Source: an uncultured bacterium (GTDB lineage Bacteria; Bacillota_I; Bacilli_A; RFN20; CAG-826). Taken from it: 64,000 bases of DNA. The notes under the pieces were generated by a model. That model was not told the DNA's origin, did not search any database, and was given only the letters and a program-made list of their open reading frames with translations. Positions 36,073 to 45,372 of the stretch are shown in pieces. The position numbers and the translations under genes were made by a program. The stretch lies in contig CASEKC010000004.1 of assembly GCA_949288485.1 (NCBI GenBank), positions 100,363-164,362 on the forward strand, read 5' to 3'. Each line of letters begins with the position of its first letter. The stretch's first letter is position 1.

Positions 36073-36118
36073 AAAAATACTCTATAACTAAGGGCTTCTA
36101 ACGTTATAGAGTATTTTT
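36073..36118. terminator. Bidirectional terminator downstream of the aldolase gene
   Basis: A perfect 16-bp stem (AAAAATACTCTATAAC at 36073-36088, complement at 36103-36118) has A- and T-runs on both sides. The rest of the 35882-36167 gap holds a CTTGTATATACAAG palindrome near 35943 and a TATAAT at about 35924, without a gene. Confidence 0.85.
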
Positions 36119-36167
36119 TATAAACTAAATTTTAATTATATATTTAAATATAAATAAAATAATTTAT

Positions 36168-37265
36168 CTATTTAATGTATGGAGCGTCACCAACACTTCC
36201 AAATTCAACAGATGCAGTTAAAACAATTTCTTTAACAGCTTTTTCTAATAATGGAACGATTGCTTTAAGTTCATCGTTAAATCCTTTATTGGTTTCAAGT
36301 TCGTTAATATATTCTTTTAAATAATAGCGATATTCGAAAGAATCTGGTTTTTCTTTTAATAATTTATAAACTTTACTACCTTCTTGTCTTGATTTATCTG
36401 CTTCATAATATTCAAGTAAATTTCTTGTAGTAGCAAGTCTAATATCGGTATCCATATTAATTTTTGAAACACCTGCAGGAATAACTTCTTTTAATTGTTC
36501 AAGAGGAATTCCATGTCCTTTAACTTGTCCACCTAAAGCATTGATTTCATTAACAATATATTGAGGGACTAAACTTGATCCATGAGAAACAATAGCTCCA
36601 TCAATATTTTCATGGGACATATTTTCCATTGTTGCGATAACAATTTCTTTTCTTAATTTAACATTGTCACCTTTTACAGCACCATGTTTTGTTCCATAAG
36701 AAATAGCTAATGAATCGCATCCTGTTCTTTTAAAGAAATCAATAGCGGTAAGAGGGTTTGTATAAGTAGAAGAAGCAGCAAAAACATGATCTTCAACACC
36801 GGCTAAAACACCTAATTCGCCTTCAACTTGAACACCTTTTTTATGCGCATATTTAACAACTTTTGCTGTTAATTTGACATTTTCTTCATAAGGAAGTGCA
36901 CTTCCATCAATCATGACACTATTAAATCCTGCATCAATAACAGCTTTACAAGATTCAAAACTTCTACCATGATCAAGATGTAAACATACTGGAATAGATG
37001 ATTTTTCTGCTAATGCTTTAACATATTTAGCAATTCTTTTAGCACCTAATTTCTTTTCTTCCATTGTTCCGTTTAAGAAATCAGCTCTTCCACCAATAAA
37101 TGCTAAACCTGGTTCAGCAACTTGGATAATAGCTGCGCAGCGTAATTCTTCACAAGCTTCGATTATAGCTTTAGCTTGGCATAATGCGTTGACATTAAAA
37201 GCTCCATGAGCAATCTTATGTTCTCTAGCATAAGTTAAAATTTTTTTCGATGATATATATGGCAT
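36168..37265 (-). CDS. fba: Class II fructose-bisphosphate aldolase family
   Basis: The 365-residue zinc aldolase has the motifs CLHLDHGRSFE (Zn ligand and base), VQVEGELGVLAGVED, ISYGTKHGAVKG, VSHGSSLVP and INMDTDIRLA. It splits fructose-1,6-bisphosphate or a related ketose bisphosphate into triose phosphates. The leader carries an AAAGGAG site partly held in a TATCTC-AAAG-GAGATA hairpin (37272-37287), which could modulate translation. TTTCG-type boxes lie upstream. Confidence 0.88.
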   Translation of the reverse strand: MPYISSKKILTYAREHKIAHGAFNVNALCQAKAIIEACEELRCAAIIQVAEPGLAFIGGRADFLNGTMEEKKLGAKRIAKYVKALAEKSSIPVCLHLDHGRSFESCKAVIDAGFNSVMIDGSALPYEENVKLTAKVVKYAHKKGVQVEGELGVLAGVEDHVFAASSTYTNPLTAIDFFKRTGCDSLAISYGTKHGAVKGDNVKLRKEIVIATMENMSHENIDGAIVSHGSSLVPQYIVNEINALGGQVKGHGIPLEQLKEVIPAGVSKINMDTDIRLATTRNLLEYYEADKSRQEGSKVYKLLKEKPDSFEYRYYLKEYINELETNKGFNDELKAIVPLLEKAVKEIVLTASVEFGSVGDAPYIK

Positions 37266-37301
37266 TTTTAATATCTCCTTTGAGATAATTCTTTCATAAA
37301 T

Positions 37302-37403
37302 GTTTCGTTTTTACTATTCAAATACTTCGAATTTTATCGTATTTTTGTATATTATCTTTCATTTAAAAGTCAAAAATCTTTTATTTGAAAAATAAACGAA
37401 ACT
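37302..37403. promoter_or_regulatory. Two GTTTCGTTT boxes between aldolase and ROK genes
   Basis: GTTTCGTTT is at 37302-37310 and its inverse AAACGAAACT at 37394-37403, one near each divergent gene. They match the arms before deoR and suggest control by the same DeoR protein. Confidence 0.5.
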
Positions 37404-37471
37404 ACTAATTTTCTATTTAAGAAAGACGCTATTTTTTATAAAATATATAAAGATATTTTAGAGGATTAATC

Positions 37472-38422
37472 ATGGAAAAAGTTTATATTGGTGTTGATGT
37501 TGGCGGTATGTCAATTAAGGCTGGCGCTGTTAATTTAAATGGTGAAATTTTAATGAAAGATAAAGTTGTCACCGATGGAAAAAATGTCGATGTTTTTCTT
37601 AAAGATATAAAAGAATTATTAGTAAAAGTTATCTCTTGGTGTAAAGAAAATAATTATGATGTTCAAGGAATTGGTTTTGGTGTTCCTGGGATGGTCGATA
37701 ATAAAAAAGGCTTGATCAATAAAATGGCTAATATTGGTGGAAGAGATATCCAATTAAAAGAATATTTAAAAGATTTAAATTTACCAATATATATTTCAAA
37801 TGATGCAAATGTTGCTGCTTTAGGCGAACAAAAGTTTGGTGTTGCTAAAGGAATGCAAAATGTTGTTTTATTAACTTTAGGAACCGGAATTGGTGGCGGA
37901 TTAATTCTAAATGGAAAATTATTCGAAGGAAATGAAGGCAAGGGCGCTGAACTTGGTCATGTTTGTTTAATTTTAAATGGAAGAAGTTGTGGATGCGGAA
38001 GAAAAGGATGTTTAGAATCTTATGCTTCTGCAAGTGCTCTTTTAAGAATGACTAGAGAATATATGGAAAAATATAAAGATTCTATGATGTGGGAATATTG
38101 TAATAATGATATTAATAATGTTAGTGGCCTTACATCATTTGAATGCGCTAAAAAGGGCGATGAAGCAGCTAATAAACTTATTGATGAATATGTTATGTAT
38201 TTAGGTGAAGGAATGCTTGATTTTGCTAATATTTTCCGTCCAGAAGCATTTGTTATTGGTGGAGGAATTTCAAATCAAGGTGAATATTTAACTAATAAAT
38301 TAAAAGCATATTTAGAAAAACAACATTATGGATATGAAGGATCACCTGCTAGCGAAGTTTTAATTGCTAAACTTAAAAATGATGCTGGTATTATTGGTGC
38401 AGCTTCATTATTAATGGATTAA
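37472..38422 (+). CDS. ROK-family sugar kinase (glucokinase-like)
   Basis: The 316-residue protein has the phosphate motif GVDVGGMSIKAGAV, the catalytic segment ISNDANVAALGE, LTLGTGIGGGLI and the ROK zinc motif CGCGRKGCLE. It should phosphorylate glucose or an N-acetylhexosamine with ATP. Divergent placement from the aldolase and closeness to nagA make either a glucokinase or GlcNAc/ManNAc kinase reasonable. Confidence 0.9.
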   Translation: MEKVYIGVDVGGMSIKAGAVNLNGEILMKDKVVTDGKNVDVFLKDIKELLVKVISWCKENNYDVQGIGFGVPGMVDNKKGLINKMANIGGRDIQLKEYLKDLNLPIYISNDANVAALGEQKFGVAKGMQNVVLLTLGTGIGGGLILNGKLFEGNEGKGAELGHVCLILNGRSCGCGRKGCLESYASASALLRMTREYMEKYKDSMMWEYCNNDINNVSGLTSFECAKKGDEAANKLIDEYVMYLGEGMLDFANIFRPEAFVIGGGISNQGEYLTNKLKAYLEKQHYGYEGSPASEVLIAKLKNDAGIIGAASLLMD

Positions 38423-38443
38423 TTATTTAAATAATATTTATTA

Positions 38444-38484
38444 AAAAAAGCAAAAATTAAATTCTAATATATTTTTGCTTTTTT
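38444..38484. terminator. Terminator after the ROK gene
   Basis: AAAAAAGCAAAAAT (38444-38457) pairs perfectly with ATTTTTGCTTTTTT (38471-38484) around a 13-nt loop. Confidence 0.8.
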
Positions 38485-38559
38485 ATATTAAATAATTTTT
38501 ATAGAATATTTACATTGTTTTTAAAGATTACTTTTCTTTTGTTGTGGGGGCTTTTATTT

Positions 38560-40167
38560 ATGAAAAAGGATATGAAATTTATATTTGTTACTGGAGGAGT
38601 TGTTTCTTCTTTAGGTAAAGGAATTAGCGCTGCTAGTGTTGGACGTTTACTTAAAAGAAGAGGCTTAAATGTCTTCTCTATTAAATTAGATCCTTATTTA
38701 AACGTTGACCCTGGAACAATGTCCCCTTATCAACATGGTGAAGTTTTTGTTACTAAAGATGGTGCTGAAACCGATTTAGATTTAGGACATTATGAAAGAA
38801 TTATTAATACCTCATTAACTAAAGAAAGTAGTGTTACAAGTGGAAAAATTTATTCGACAGTTATTGAAAAAGAAAGAAAAGGTGAATATTTAGGGGCAAC
38901 AATTCAAATTATTCCACATATTACAAATGAAATAATTAAAAGATTAGAAGATGGGTTTAATGCTAAAGGTGATACTGATGTTTGTATTGTTGAAATTGGT
39001 GGAACTGTTGGAGATATTGAATCTCAACCATTTTTAGAAGCTATTAGACAAATGAGAAGAGATTTAGGATATAAAAATACTTTTTATATTCATACAACTC
39101 TTGTCCCATATTTAAAAACAACCGGTGAAATTAAAACTAAACCAACTCAACATAGTGTTAAAGAATTATTGGGAATCGGTATTCAGCCAGATGCTTTACT
39201 TTTAAGATGCGAAGTAAATATTGATAAAAGTGCAAAAGATAAAGTCGCTTTATTCTGTAATTTACCTCATAAGGCAGTTATTTCAGTTAAAGATGTTCCA
39301 ATTGTTTATGAAGTTGCTTTAAATCTTAAAAAACAACATCTTGATGATTTAATTTTAGAACATTTTGGATATGAAAATTTTCCTACAGCTGACATGAGTG
39401 ATTGGGAAGGATTAATTGAAAAAATTAAAAATTTAAAAGAAAGTGTAAATATTGCTCTTGTTGGAAAATATGTTCAACTTCACGATGCATATATTAGTGT
39501 TGTTGAATCATTAAAATATGCTGGTTACGCTTTAAATAAAAAAGTTAATATTATTTGGGTTAATAGTGAAAACTTAACTGAAGAAAATATTGCTGAAGAA
39601 TTAAAAGATGCGAAAGGTATTATTGTGCCTGGAGGATTTGGAAATAGAGGAATAGATGGTAAAATCCTTGCAATTAAGTTTGCACGTGAAAATAATATTC
39701 CTTATTTAGGTCTTTGTTTAGGAATGCAATTATCATTAATTGAAATTGCTAGAGATGTTTTGAATTTTAAAGATGCTAATTCCAGTGAGTTTGACTCTTT
39801 AACAACTCATAAAATCATCGATTATTTACCTGATCAATACGAAGGTATTAAATTAGGCGGAACAATGAGACTTGGAGAATATGATTGCAAACTTGTTGAA
39901 GGAACTTTGGCTCATTCCCTTTATAAAAAAGATTTAATCAAAGAAAGACATAGACATAGATATGAATTCAATAACGAATTTAAGAAAGATTTTGAGGAAA
40001 AAGGTGTAGTTTTCTCTGGAATTAATCCTCAAACTAATCTTTGTGAAATCATTGAACTTAAAGATCATCCATTTTTTATTGCATGTCAATTTCATCCTGA
40101 ATTCTTATCTCGCCCATTACAACCACACCCATTATTTTTAGGATTTGTAGAAGCAAGTATTAAATAA
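38560..40167 (+). CDS. pyrG: CTP synthase
   Basis: I start at ATG 38560 ([21 protein letters not shown]), 13 nt after a GTGGGGG ribosome-binding site; the longer frame adds a non-homologous tail. The 535-residue enzyme has the synthetase domain ([24 protein letters not shown]) and a C-terminal class I amidotransferase with the nucleophile in [10 protein letters not shown] and HxE in FHPEF. It makes CTP from UTP, ATP and glutamine. No GGGC-type pyrG attenuator is visible in the short leader. Confidence 0.95.
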   Translation: MKKDMKFIFVTGGVVSSLGKGISAASVGRLLKRRGLNVFSIKLDPYLNVDPGTMSPYQHGEVFVTKDGAETDLDLGHYERIINTSLTKESSVTSGKIYSTVIEKERKGEYLGATIQIIPHITNEIIKRLEDGFNAKGDTDVCIVEIGGTVGDIESQPFLEAIRQMRRDLGYKNTFYIHTTLVPYLKTTGEIKTKPTQHSVKELLGIGIQPDALLLRCEVNIDKSAKDKVALFCNLPHKAVISVKDVPIVYEVALNLKKQHLDDLILEHFGYENFPTADMSDWEGLIEKIKNLKESVNIALVGKYVQLHDAYISVVESLKYAGYALNKKVNIIWVNSENLTEENIAEELKDAKGIIVPGGFGNRGIDGKILAIKFARENNIPYLGLCLGMQLSLIEIARDVLNFKDANSSEFDSLTTHKIIDYLPDQYEGIKLGGTMRLGEYDCKLVEGTLAHSLYKKDLIKERHRHRYEFNNEFKKDFEEKGVVFSGINPQTNLCEIIELKDHPFFIACQFHPEFLSRPLQPHPLFLGFVEASIK

Positions 40168-40168
40168 A

Positions 40169-41116
40169 ATGAATAAAAATTATAAACAAAATTTAAAAAA
40201 TAGAAATATTAAAGAAGAGAAAAAGGTTTTAGATATTAAAGAGTATAAAGTTAAAGAAGAAAAAGAACTTTTATCATATTTAATAGAAAACCTCTCTTTT
40301 TCAAGAAATAATGCAAAAAATTTATTATCACATCATTTAATTTCTATTGATGGCGCTCCCGTTTCACAATTTAATTTTATGCTCTCAAAAGGAGATACTT
40401 TAATTATTTCAAAAAGACCAATCATGCGTAAAAAAAGAAGTGATTTACCTATTATTTTTGAAAATGATGAAATTATTGCGATAAATAAACCATATGGATT
40501 ACTTTCTGTTGCTTCAGATAAAGAAAAATCTTCAACTGCTTATCGTATGGTAATGGATTATCTTCAAGAAAAGGATAGAAAAGCTCGAGTTTATGTTGTA
40601 CATCGTTTAGATAAAGAAACTAGTGGAGTTTTAATGTTTGTAAAAAACGAAAGATTAAAAGATGCTTTAACTGAAAAGTGGAATGATATTGTTACAAAAA
40701 GAGGATATTATGCAGTTGTTGAAGGTGTTTTAAATAAAAAAGAAGATCGAGTGATCAATTATTTAAAAATGAATTCTTTAAATTTAATGTATGTTACATC
40801 TTCAAAAGATAAAGGCGCTTATCGATGCGTAACTAACTATAAAGTTATAAAAGAAAACGATAAATATTCTCTTCTTGATATAAATCTTGAAAGTGGCAGA
40901 AAAAATCAAATCAGAGTAACTTTGGGCAGTATGAAACATTATGTTTTAGGGGACGATAAATATGGGGAACCAGAAAATCCACTTAATAGATTAGCTCTTC
41001 ATGCTTACGAATTATGTTTTAAAAATCCATTAGATGGAAAAATATATGATTTTAAATGCGAAATGCCTAAAGAATTTAATAATTTATTTAACAAAAATAG
41101 TAAAAAAATAACATAA
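40169..41116 (+). CDS. RluA-family pseudouridine synthase
   Basis: The 315-residue protein has an N-terminal S4 RNA-binding domain (LSFSRNNAKNLLSHHLISIDGAPV) and the catalytic Asp in VVHRLDKETSGVLMF. It isomerises uridine in rRNA or tRNA. The start is 1 nt after the pyrG stop without a Shine-Dalgarno sequence, so translation is probably coupled. RluC/RluD-type specificity cannot be assigned from sequence alone. Confidence 0.88.
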   Translation: MNKNYKQNLKNRNIKEEKKVLDIKEYKVKEEKELLSYLIENLSFSRNNAKNLLSHHLISIDGAPVSQFNFMLSKGDTLIISKRPIMRKKRSDLPIIFENDEIIAINKPYGLLSVASDKEKSSTAYRMVMDYLQEKDRKARVYVVHRLDKETSGVLMFVKNERLKDALTEKWNDIVTKRGYYAVVEGVLNKKEDRVINYLKMNSLNLMYVTSSKDKGAYRCVTNYKVIKENDKYSLLDINLESGRKNQIRVTLGSMKHYVLGDDKYGEPENPLNRLALHAYELCFKNPLDGKIYDFKCEMPKEFNNLFNKNSKKIT

Positions 41117-41130
41117 AAAATTAAAACATT

Positions 41131-41139
41131 TGGTATAAT
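41131..41139 (+). promoter_or_regulatory. Extended -10 giving a leaderless DUF1538 message
   Basis: TGGTATAAT ends at 41139, so the transcript should begin about 41146-41147, the ATG of the next gene. Confidence 0.55.
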
Positions 41140-41146
41140 TTTAATA

Positions 41147-42712
41147 ATGCAAAATACATTAAAAAATTCTCGTGTTATCTTGTTCTTTAAAGAGATTTTT
41201 CATCGTTTTAAAGAATCTATAATTTCAGTAATTCCTATTATGTTAATAGTAGGAATTCTTTTTGCAGTTCAATATATTTATACTAGTTTTAATATTTTAA
41301 ATGAATTGATTTTTTCTTGGGAATTATTGATATCTTTTTTAATTTCAGGTGTAGTTTTATCGATAGGAGTCGCAATTTTCTCTTTAGGTGCTGACTTATC
41401 AATGTCACCAATTGGCAGATATGTTGGTGAAGATTTAACAAAAAGAAAATCTTTAATTTTACTATGTTTTGTAGGTTTCTTACTTGGAACTTTAATAACG
41501 ATAGCTGAACCTGATTTAACAGTTTTAGCAGATTATATTCCTGCAGAAATTATAAATCCTTGGGTTATAAAAATATTCGTAGGACTTGGTGTAGGAATTT
41601 TCTTAGTAATTGGAATTTTAAGAATTATTTTCTCAAAATCGATTAAAACTTATGTTTTATTATTTTATTTAATCATTTTTATTGTTGCTTCTTTATATGG
41701 CGATGGCGAAAGTGCTTTTTTAGAATTATCTTTTGATAGTGGAGGAGTTACTACAGGACAAATCACCGTTCCGTTTTTAGTTAGTTTTGGTATAGGTATT
41801 GCTGGAGTTAAAGGTGGCGATAAATCTGATGATGATTCCTTCGGTTTAAGTGGATTATGTTCAATAGGTCCGGTAATTGTTGTATTAATTTTAGGTTTAT
41901 TTTTAAAACCAGAAAGTTTAACTCCTGTAACAAATGAAACGTATTCATTAGTAGAATCTTTAATATCTTCTTTAAAAGAAGTAGGAATTGCGATTGCTCC
42001 AATAATAGTATTTTTCTTTGTTTATGATTTATTATTCTTAAGATTACATAAACAAGAATTAGCTAGAATTTTAATTGGCTTTATTTATACATTTATTGGT
42101 CTTGTTATATTTTTAACATCTGCTAATTATGGATTTATTCCAGTAGGGAAAGCACTTGGAGAAGGATTAATTGATATACCATATTTATTAATTATCGTTT
42201 CTATTTTAATTGGCGCTTCAATTGTTTTAGCTGAGCCATCTGTTCATATTTTGAATTCGCAGGTCGAAGAAATTTCTAATGGTGTAATTAAAAAAAGAAC
42301 GATGCTTATCGGATTATCTATAGGTGTAGCACTAGCTTGTGCGATATCAATATTAAGAGCGTTATATTTTCCTTATCTTAATATTTTATATATTTTTGGA
42401 ATAGGATATGGCCTTGCTTTTATTCTTTCTCTTTTTGTCGATGATATTTATGTAGCGATTGCTTTTGACAGTGGTGGAATTGCATGTGGATCAATGGCTT
42501 CCGCCTTTGTTATGCCTTTTATTATCGGAGTTTCTTTACAAAATGATTCTCCTTCAAATGGGTTTGGAGTAATTGGGATTATATCGATGTTTCCAATTAT
42601 TTCTATTGAACTTATCGGTATTATTTCTAAAATTAATGCCTTTATTATTAATAAAAGAGCTCGTGATAGAATTAGAGATATTAACGATATGCAGTTAATA
42701 AAATTTAAATAG
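41147..42712 (+). CDS. DUF1538 family membrane protein
   Basis: The 521-residue protein has about twelve hydrophobic segments in two repeats, each with a loop like ELSFDSGGVTTGQITVPFLVSFGIGIAGVKGGDKSDDDSFGLSGL or AIAFDSGGIACGSMASAFVMPFIIGVSLQNDSPSNGFG. The duplicated DSGG and acidic/Ser loops suggest an ion or solute transporter with an internal pseudo-twofold. It is followed within 8 nt by two PII-like genes, so its activity is probably regulated by them, as Amt is by PII. Confidence 0.82.
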   Translation: MQNTLKNSRVILFFKEIFHRFKESIISVIPIMLIVGILFAVQYIYTSFNILNELIFSWELLISFLISGVVLSIGVAIFSLGADLSMSPIGRYVGEDLTKRKSLILLCFVGFLLGTLITIAEPDLTVLADYIPAEIINPWVIKIFVGLGVGIFLVIGILRIIFSKSIKTYVLLFYLIIFIVASLYGDGESAFLELSFDSGGVTTGQITVPFLVSFGIGIAGVKGGDKSDDDSFGLSGLCSIGPVIVVLILGLFLKPESLTPVTNETYSLVESLISSLKEVGIAIAPIIVFFFVYDLLFLRLHKQELARILIGFIYTFIGLVIFLTSANYGFIPVGKALGEGLIDIPYLLIIVSILIGASIVLAEPSVHILNSQVEEISNGVIKKRTMLIGLSIGVALACAISILRALYFPYLNILYIFGIGYGLAFILSLFVDDIYVAIAFDSGGIACGSMASAFVMPFIIGVSLQNDSPSNGFGVIGIISMFPIISIELIGIISKINAFIINKRARDRIRDINDMQLIKFK

Positions 42713-42720
42713 GTTTTGAT

Positions 42721-43164
42721 ATGATTAGAAAGGTTTTTAAAGATGTATTTAAAAATAAAAGAGTTAGAAGAATTAAAGAAGATAACTCTAGTTATGATAA
42801 AAAGTATAAGGTTGAAAAACTTTATCTTTCACTTGTAATTGTTAATCGCTATCAAGGTGATTATTTTATTCATGAATTTTTAGAAATTGGTGCATCTTCT
42901 TCATTTTTATTATATGGAAAAGGAACTGCACCAAGTGAATTTTTATATATGTTAGGTGTTGAAGGAGATAAAAAAGATATTGTTTTAACAGTAATTAAAG
43001 AATCTTTAATTGAAAAGATTGATAAAATTATTGATAATCGTTTTTTAATTTCAAAATCTGCTAAAGGAATATCATTTATAATTGAATTTGATTCAATAAT
43101 GGGTGTTTTACCTTATCGTTTCTTTTCAGATACTAAAATAAATGAAAAGATTAATAAAAAATAA
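42721..43164 (+). CDS. Divergent PII-like protein
   Basis: The 147-residue protein has a basic N-terminal extension of about 37 residues and then a ferredoxin-like pattern parallel to the next gene: YLSLVIVNRYQGDYF, IGASSSFLLYGKGTA, KDIVLTVIKESLIEKI, KSAKGISFIIEFDSIMG. This matches a PII-type trimer subunit with a degraded T-loop. It lies between the DUF1538 transporter and a more typical PII-like gene, in one operon. The assignment rests on pattern similarity. Confidence 0.6.
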   Translation: MIRKVFKDVFKNKRVRRIKEDNSSYDKKYKVEKLYLSLVIVNRYQGDYFIHEFLEIGASSSFLLYGKGTAPSEFLYMLGVEGDKKDIVLTVIKESLIEKIDKIIDNRFLISKSAKGISFIIEFDSIMGVLPYRFFSDTKINEKINKK

Positions 43165-43184
43165 TATATAGGAAGGAGAAAATT

Positions 43185-43520
43185 ATGATTAATAGATATT
43201 TAATTTGTGTAATTATTAATAAAGGCTTCTCAGATTTAGTAATGGAAGCAGCTAGAAAAAAAGGAGCAAGAGGAGGAACAGTAATTAATGCTAGAGGAAC
43301 TGGCAATAAAGATATTGAAAAGTTTTATGGGATTGTAATTCATCCAGATAAAGAATTAGTTTTAATTGTTATTGAAGAAGATAAAAAAGAAGAAGTTATG
43401 GAAGAAATATATAAAGAATGTGGACTTGAAACTCGTTCCCAAGGAATAGTTTTTGCTCTTCCAGTTAAAGATGTTAAAGGATTAGTTGATGAAAATGAGA
43501 TAAAAAAAGAAGAAAATTAA
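43185..43520 (+). CDS. PII-family signalling protein
   Basis: The 111-residue protein shows the PII fold markers: ICVIINKGFSDLVMEAARKKGARGGTVINARGTG, LVLIVIEEDKKEEVMEEIY and SQGIVFALPVKDVKGL. The T-loop segment is short and lacks the uridylylated Tyr of GlnB. Such proteins bind nucleotides or small effectors and gate a partner membrane protein, here probably the DUF1538 protein. A GGAAGGAG site precedes the ATG. The stop codon lies in a bidirectional terminator. Confidence 0.78.
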   Translation: MINRYLICVIINKGFSDLVMEAARKKGARGGTVINARGTGNKDIEKFYGIVIHPDKELVLIVIEEDKKEEVMEEIYKECGLETRSQGIVFALPVKDVKGLVDENEIKKEEN

Positions 43521-43535
43521 ATTTCTTCTTTTTTT
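43502..43535. terminator. Bidirectional terminator
   Basis: AAAAAAAGAAGAAA (43502-43515) pairs with its complement at 43522-43535. It contains the PII-like stop codon and reaches the rsmI stop, serving both convergent genes. Confidence 0.8.
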
Positions 43536-44361
43536 AATCGTTCATAAACATTTTCTTTAATATATTTTTATTTATTTTATAAATAAGTGATAAAGATGTA
43601 ATTGCATCTTTTTTAGAAATATTATTTTTAATCAATTCATTATATTTATCTTTGATATTTATTAAATCGTTATCTTCATTAGAAAGAGTGTTACCTTCTA
43701 AAACTAAAACTAATTCACCTTTAAATTCTTTATTTAAGGATGTTATTTCTTTTAAACTAGTATAAATAAATTCTTCATGAATTTTTGATAATTCTCGAGC
43801 AATTGTTATTTTTCTATCTCCTAAAGTGTTATATAAATCATCTAATGTTTCATTTATTCGATGAGGAGCTTCATAAAAAATAATTGTATAAGGAAAAGGC
43901 TTTAATTCATTTATTTCTTTTATTCTTTCAGAATGTTTAGAAGATAAAAATCCATAAAAAAGGAAGTGAGATGTTGGTAAAGAAGATGCAATTAAAGCGG
44001 TTAAAGAAGCGGTTGGGCCGCTTAAAGGTATAATTTTAAAATTATTTTTGCTTACTTCTTTAACTAATATTTCACCTGGATCAGAAATAGCTGGATAGCC
44101 AGCATCTGACATATAGGCTATGTTTTTTCCTTCAGATAAATAAGAAATAAGTTTAAAAGACATCTCTTTTTCATTATGTTCATGACAAGAGATAGTTGTC
44201 TTTTTTATATTAAGTAAGTTTAATAATTTTTGAGTATTTCTAGTGTCCTCACAAAAAATATAATCAACACTATTTAATGTATCAATTATTCTTTTAGAAA
44301 TATCGCTTAAATTTCCAATTGGTGAAGGAACTAAATATAAAATACCTTTATTTTCCATCAT
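43534..44361 (-). CDS. rsmI: 16S rRNA 2'-O-ribose C1402 methyltransferase
   Basis: The 275-residue protein has the RsmI/SpoU-unrelated tetrapyrrole-methylase fold: YLVPSPIGNLSDISKRII, FCEDTRNTQKLLNLL, AYMSDAGYPAISDPGE, PLSGPTASLTALIASSLPT and TIIFYEAPHRI. It uses SAM to methylate C1402 of 16S rRNA. It lies 4 nt downstream of ricT, the order found in Bacillus (yaaT, then yabC region). Confidence 0.93.
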   Translation of the reverse strand: MMENKGILYLVPSPIGNLSDISKRIIDTLNSVDYIFCEDTRNTQKLLNLLNIKKTTISCHEHNEKEMSFKLISYLSEGKNIAYMSDAGYPAISDPGEILVKEVSKNNFKIIPLSGPTASLTALIASSLPTSHFLFYGFLSSKHSERIKEINELKPFPYTIIFYEAPHRINETLDDLYNTLGDRKITIARELSKIHEEFIYTSLKEITSLNKEFKGELVLVLEGNTLSNEDNDLINIKDKYNELIKNNISKKDAITSLSLIYKINKNILKKMFMND

Positions 44362-44365
44362 TTAT

Positions 44366-45172
44366 TTATTTTTTTCTTAAAAGTTTATTAACTTCTTCAA
44401 GTGATAAAAATTGAGCATCATCACTAGTATCAAGTCGAATTATCTTAGTTAAAATGTTATATGAAGAAATTTTATATTCTTTATCGTTCATTATAACTTT
44501 TGTACCAATTGATGGATATTTTTTCTTTTCTTCGGTATATAAATCATCTTCAAATTTTAAACAACACATTAATTTTCCGCATTGACCTGAAAGTTTAGGG
44601 ATATTAATTGTTAACATTTGATTTTTAGCCCTATTAAGAGAAACTCCATCAAAAGTATTTAAAAAAGTTGTACAACAAAGTGGAAGACCACAAGTTCCAA
44701 TGCCACCAACTAATTGAGCTCTTTCTCTAGCATTAATTTGTTTTAATTCAATTCGACAATGTAATTCGTTAGCTAAATTTTTTAATAATTCTCTAAAATC
44801 AACTCTTTCGTCGGCAACATAAGTAAATAAAATTTTGCTACGATCAAGAGTATATTGAGCAGAGATTAAATTCATATTTAAATTTAATTTTGCAGCATCT
44901 TTTTCAAATACTTTTGCAGCTGAAATTGCAGCATTTTCGTTATAATTGAAAATTTTTATATCTTCTAAAGTTGCTTTTCTAACAATTGGCTTAATTTCTA
45001 AAGGAAATTTTAAAGTACTCATTAAACGAGGAAGTTCTTCAATTTCGCCAAGTTCCATACCAATTACTGTATCAACAACAACAAAATCACCAACTTTTAA
45101 AGTTGAATCATCTGTTCCAAAATAATATGTTTTATTCGATTTTGAAAATTTTACACTAATATAATATTCCAT
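44366..45172 (-). CDS. ricT: PSP1 / RicT (YaaT) family protein
   Basis: The 268-residue PSP1-domain protein carries the conserved cysteines CGLPLCCTTFL and LSGQCGKLMCCLKFE that bind Fe-S in the B. subtilis RicAFT complex. That complex helps RNase Y mature RNAs. It is the first gene of a two-gene unit with rsmI. In Bacillus it follows holB; here glyA, an acetyltransferase and an RNA locus intervene. Confidence 0.88.
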   Translation of the reverse strand: MEYYISVKFSKSNKTYYFGTDDSTLKVGDFVVVDTVIGMELGEIEELPRLMSTLKFPLEIKPIVRKATLEDIKIFNYNENAAISAAKVFEKDAAKLNLNMNLISAQYTLDRSKILFTYVADERVDFRELLKNLANELHCRIELKQINARERAQLVGGIGTCGLPLCCTTFLNTFDGVSLNRAKNQMLTINIPKLSGQCGKLMCCLKFEDDLYTEEKKKYPSIGTKVIMNDKEYKISSYNILTKIIRLDTSDDAQFLSLEEVNKLLRKK

Positions 45173-45236
45173 TAACTTAACCTTTTTTCTTAAAAACTAT
45201 TATAAAGTTTATTATTTTAAATGCACTTTTTCAATA

Positions 45237-45260
45237 GATTATAGTTTATAAACTATAATC
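45237..45260. repeat. 24-bp perfect palindrome between ricT and glyA
   Basis: Half-sites GATTATAGTTTA and TAAACTATAATC abut exactly in the divergent intergenic region. It may be an operator or a stem-loop. A TTTC-CACGTG-AAAA element follows at about 45280-45293. Confidence 0.5.
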
Positions 45261-45372
45261 GCTAAATTTTCTTTCCACGTGAAAATAAATTCATATTTTT
45301 AATTTATTTGTTGCATTTAAATTTTTTATCATTAAAATCTATCTTAGAAATATATAAACGGAGAACATAATA

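Noticed and set aside
38515..38559. Upstream pyrG start adding [15 protein letters not shown]
   Set aside because: The extension looks like a hydrophobic tail absent from CTP synthases, and a GGGGG ribosome-binding site serves ATG 38560.
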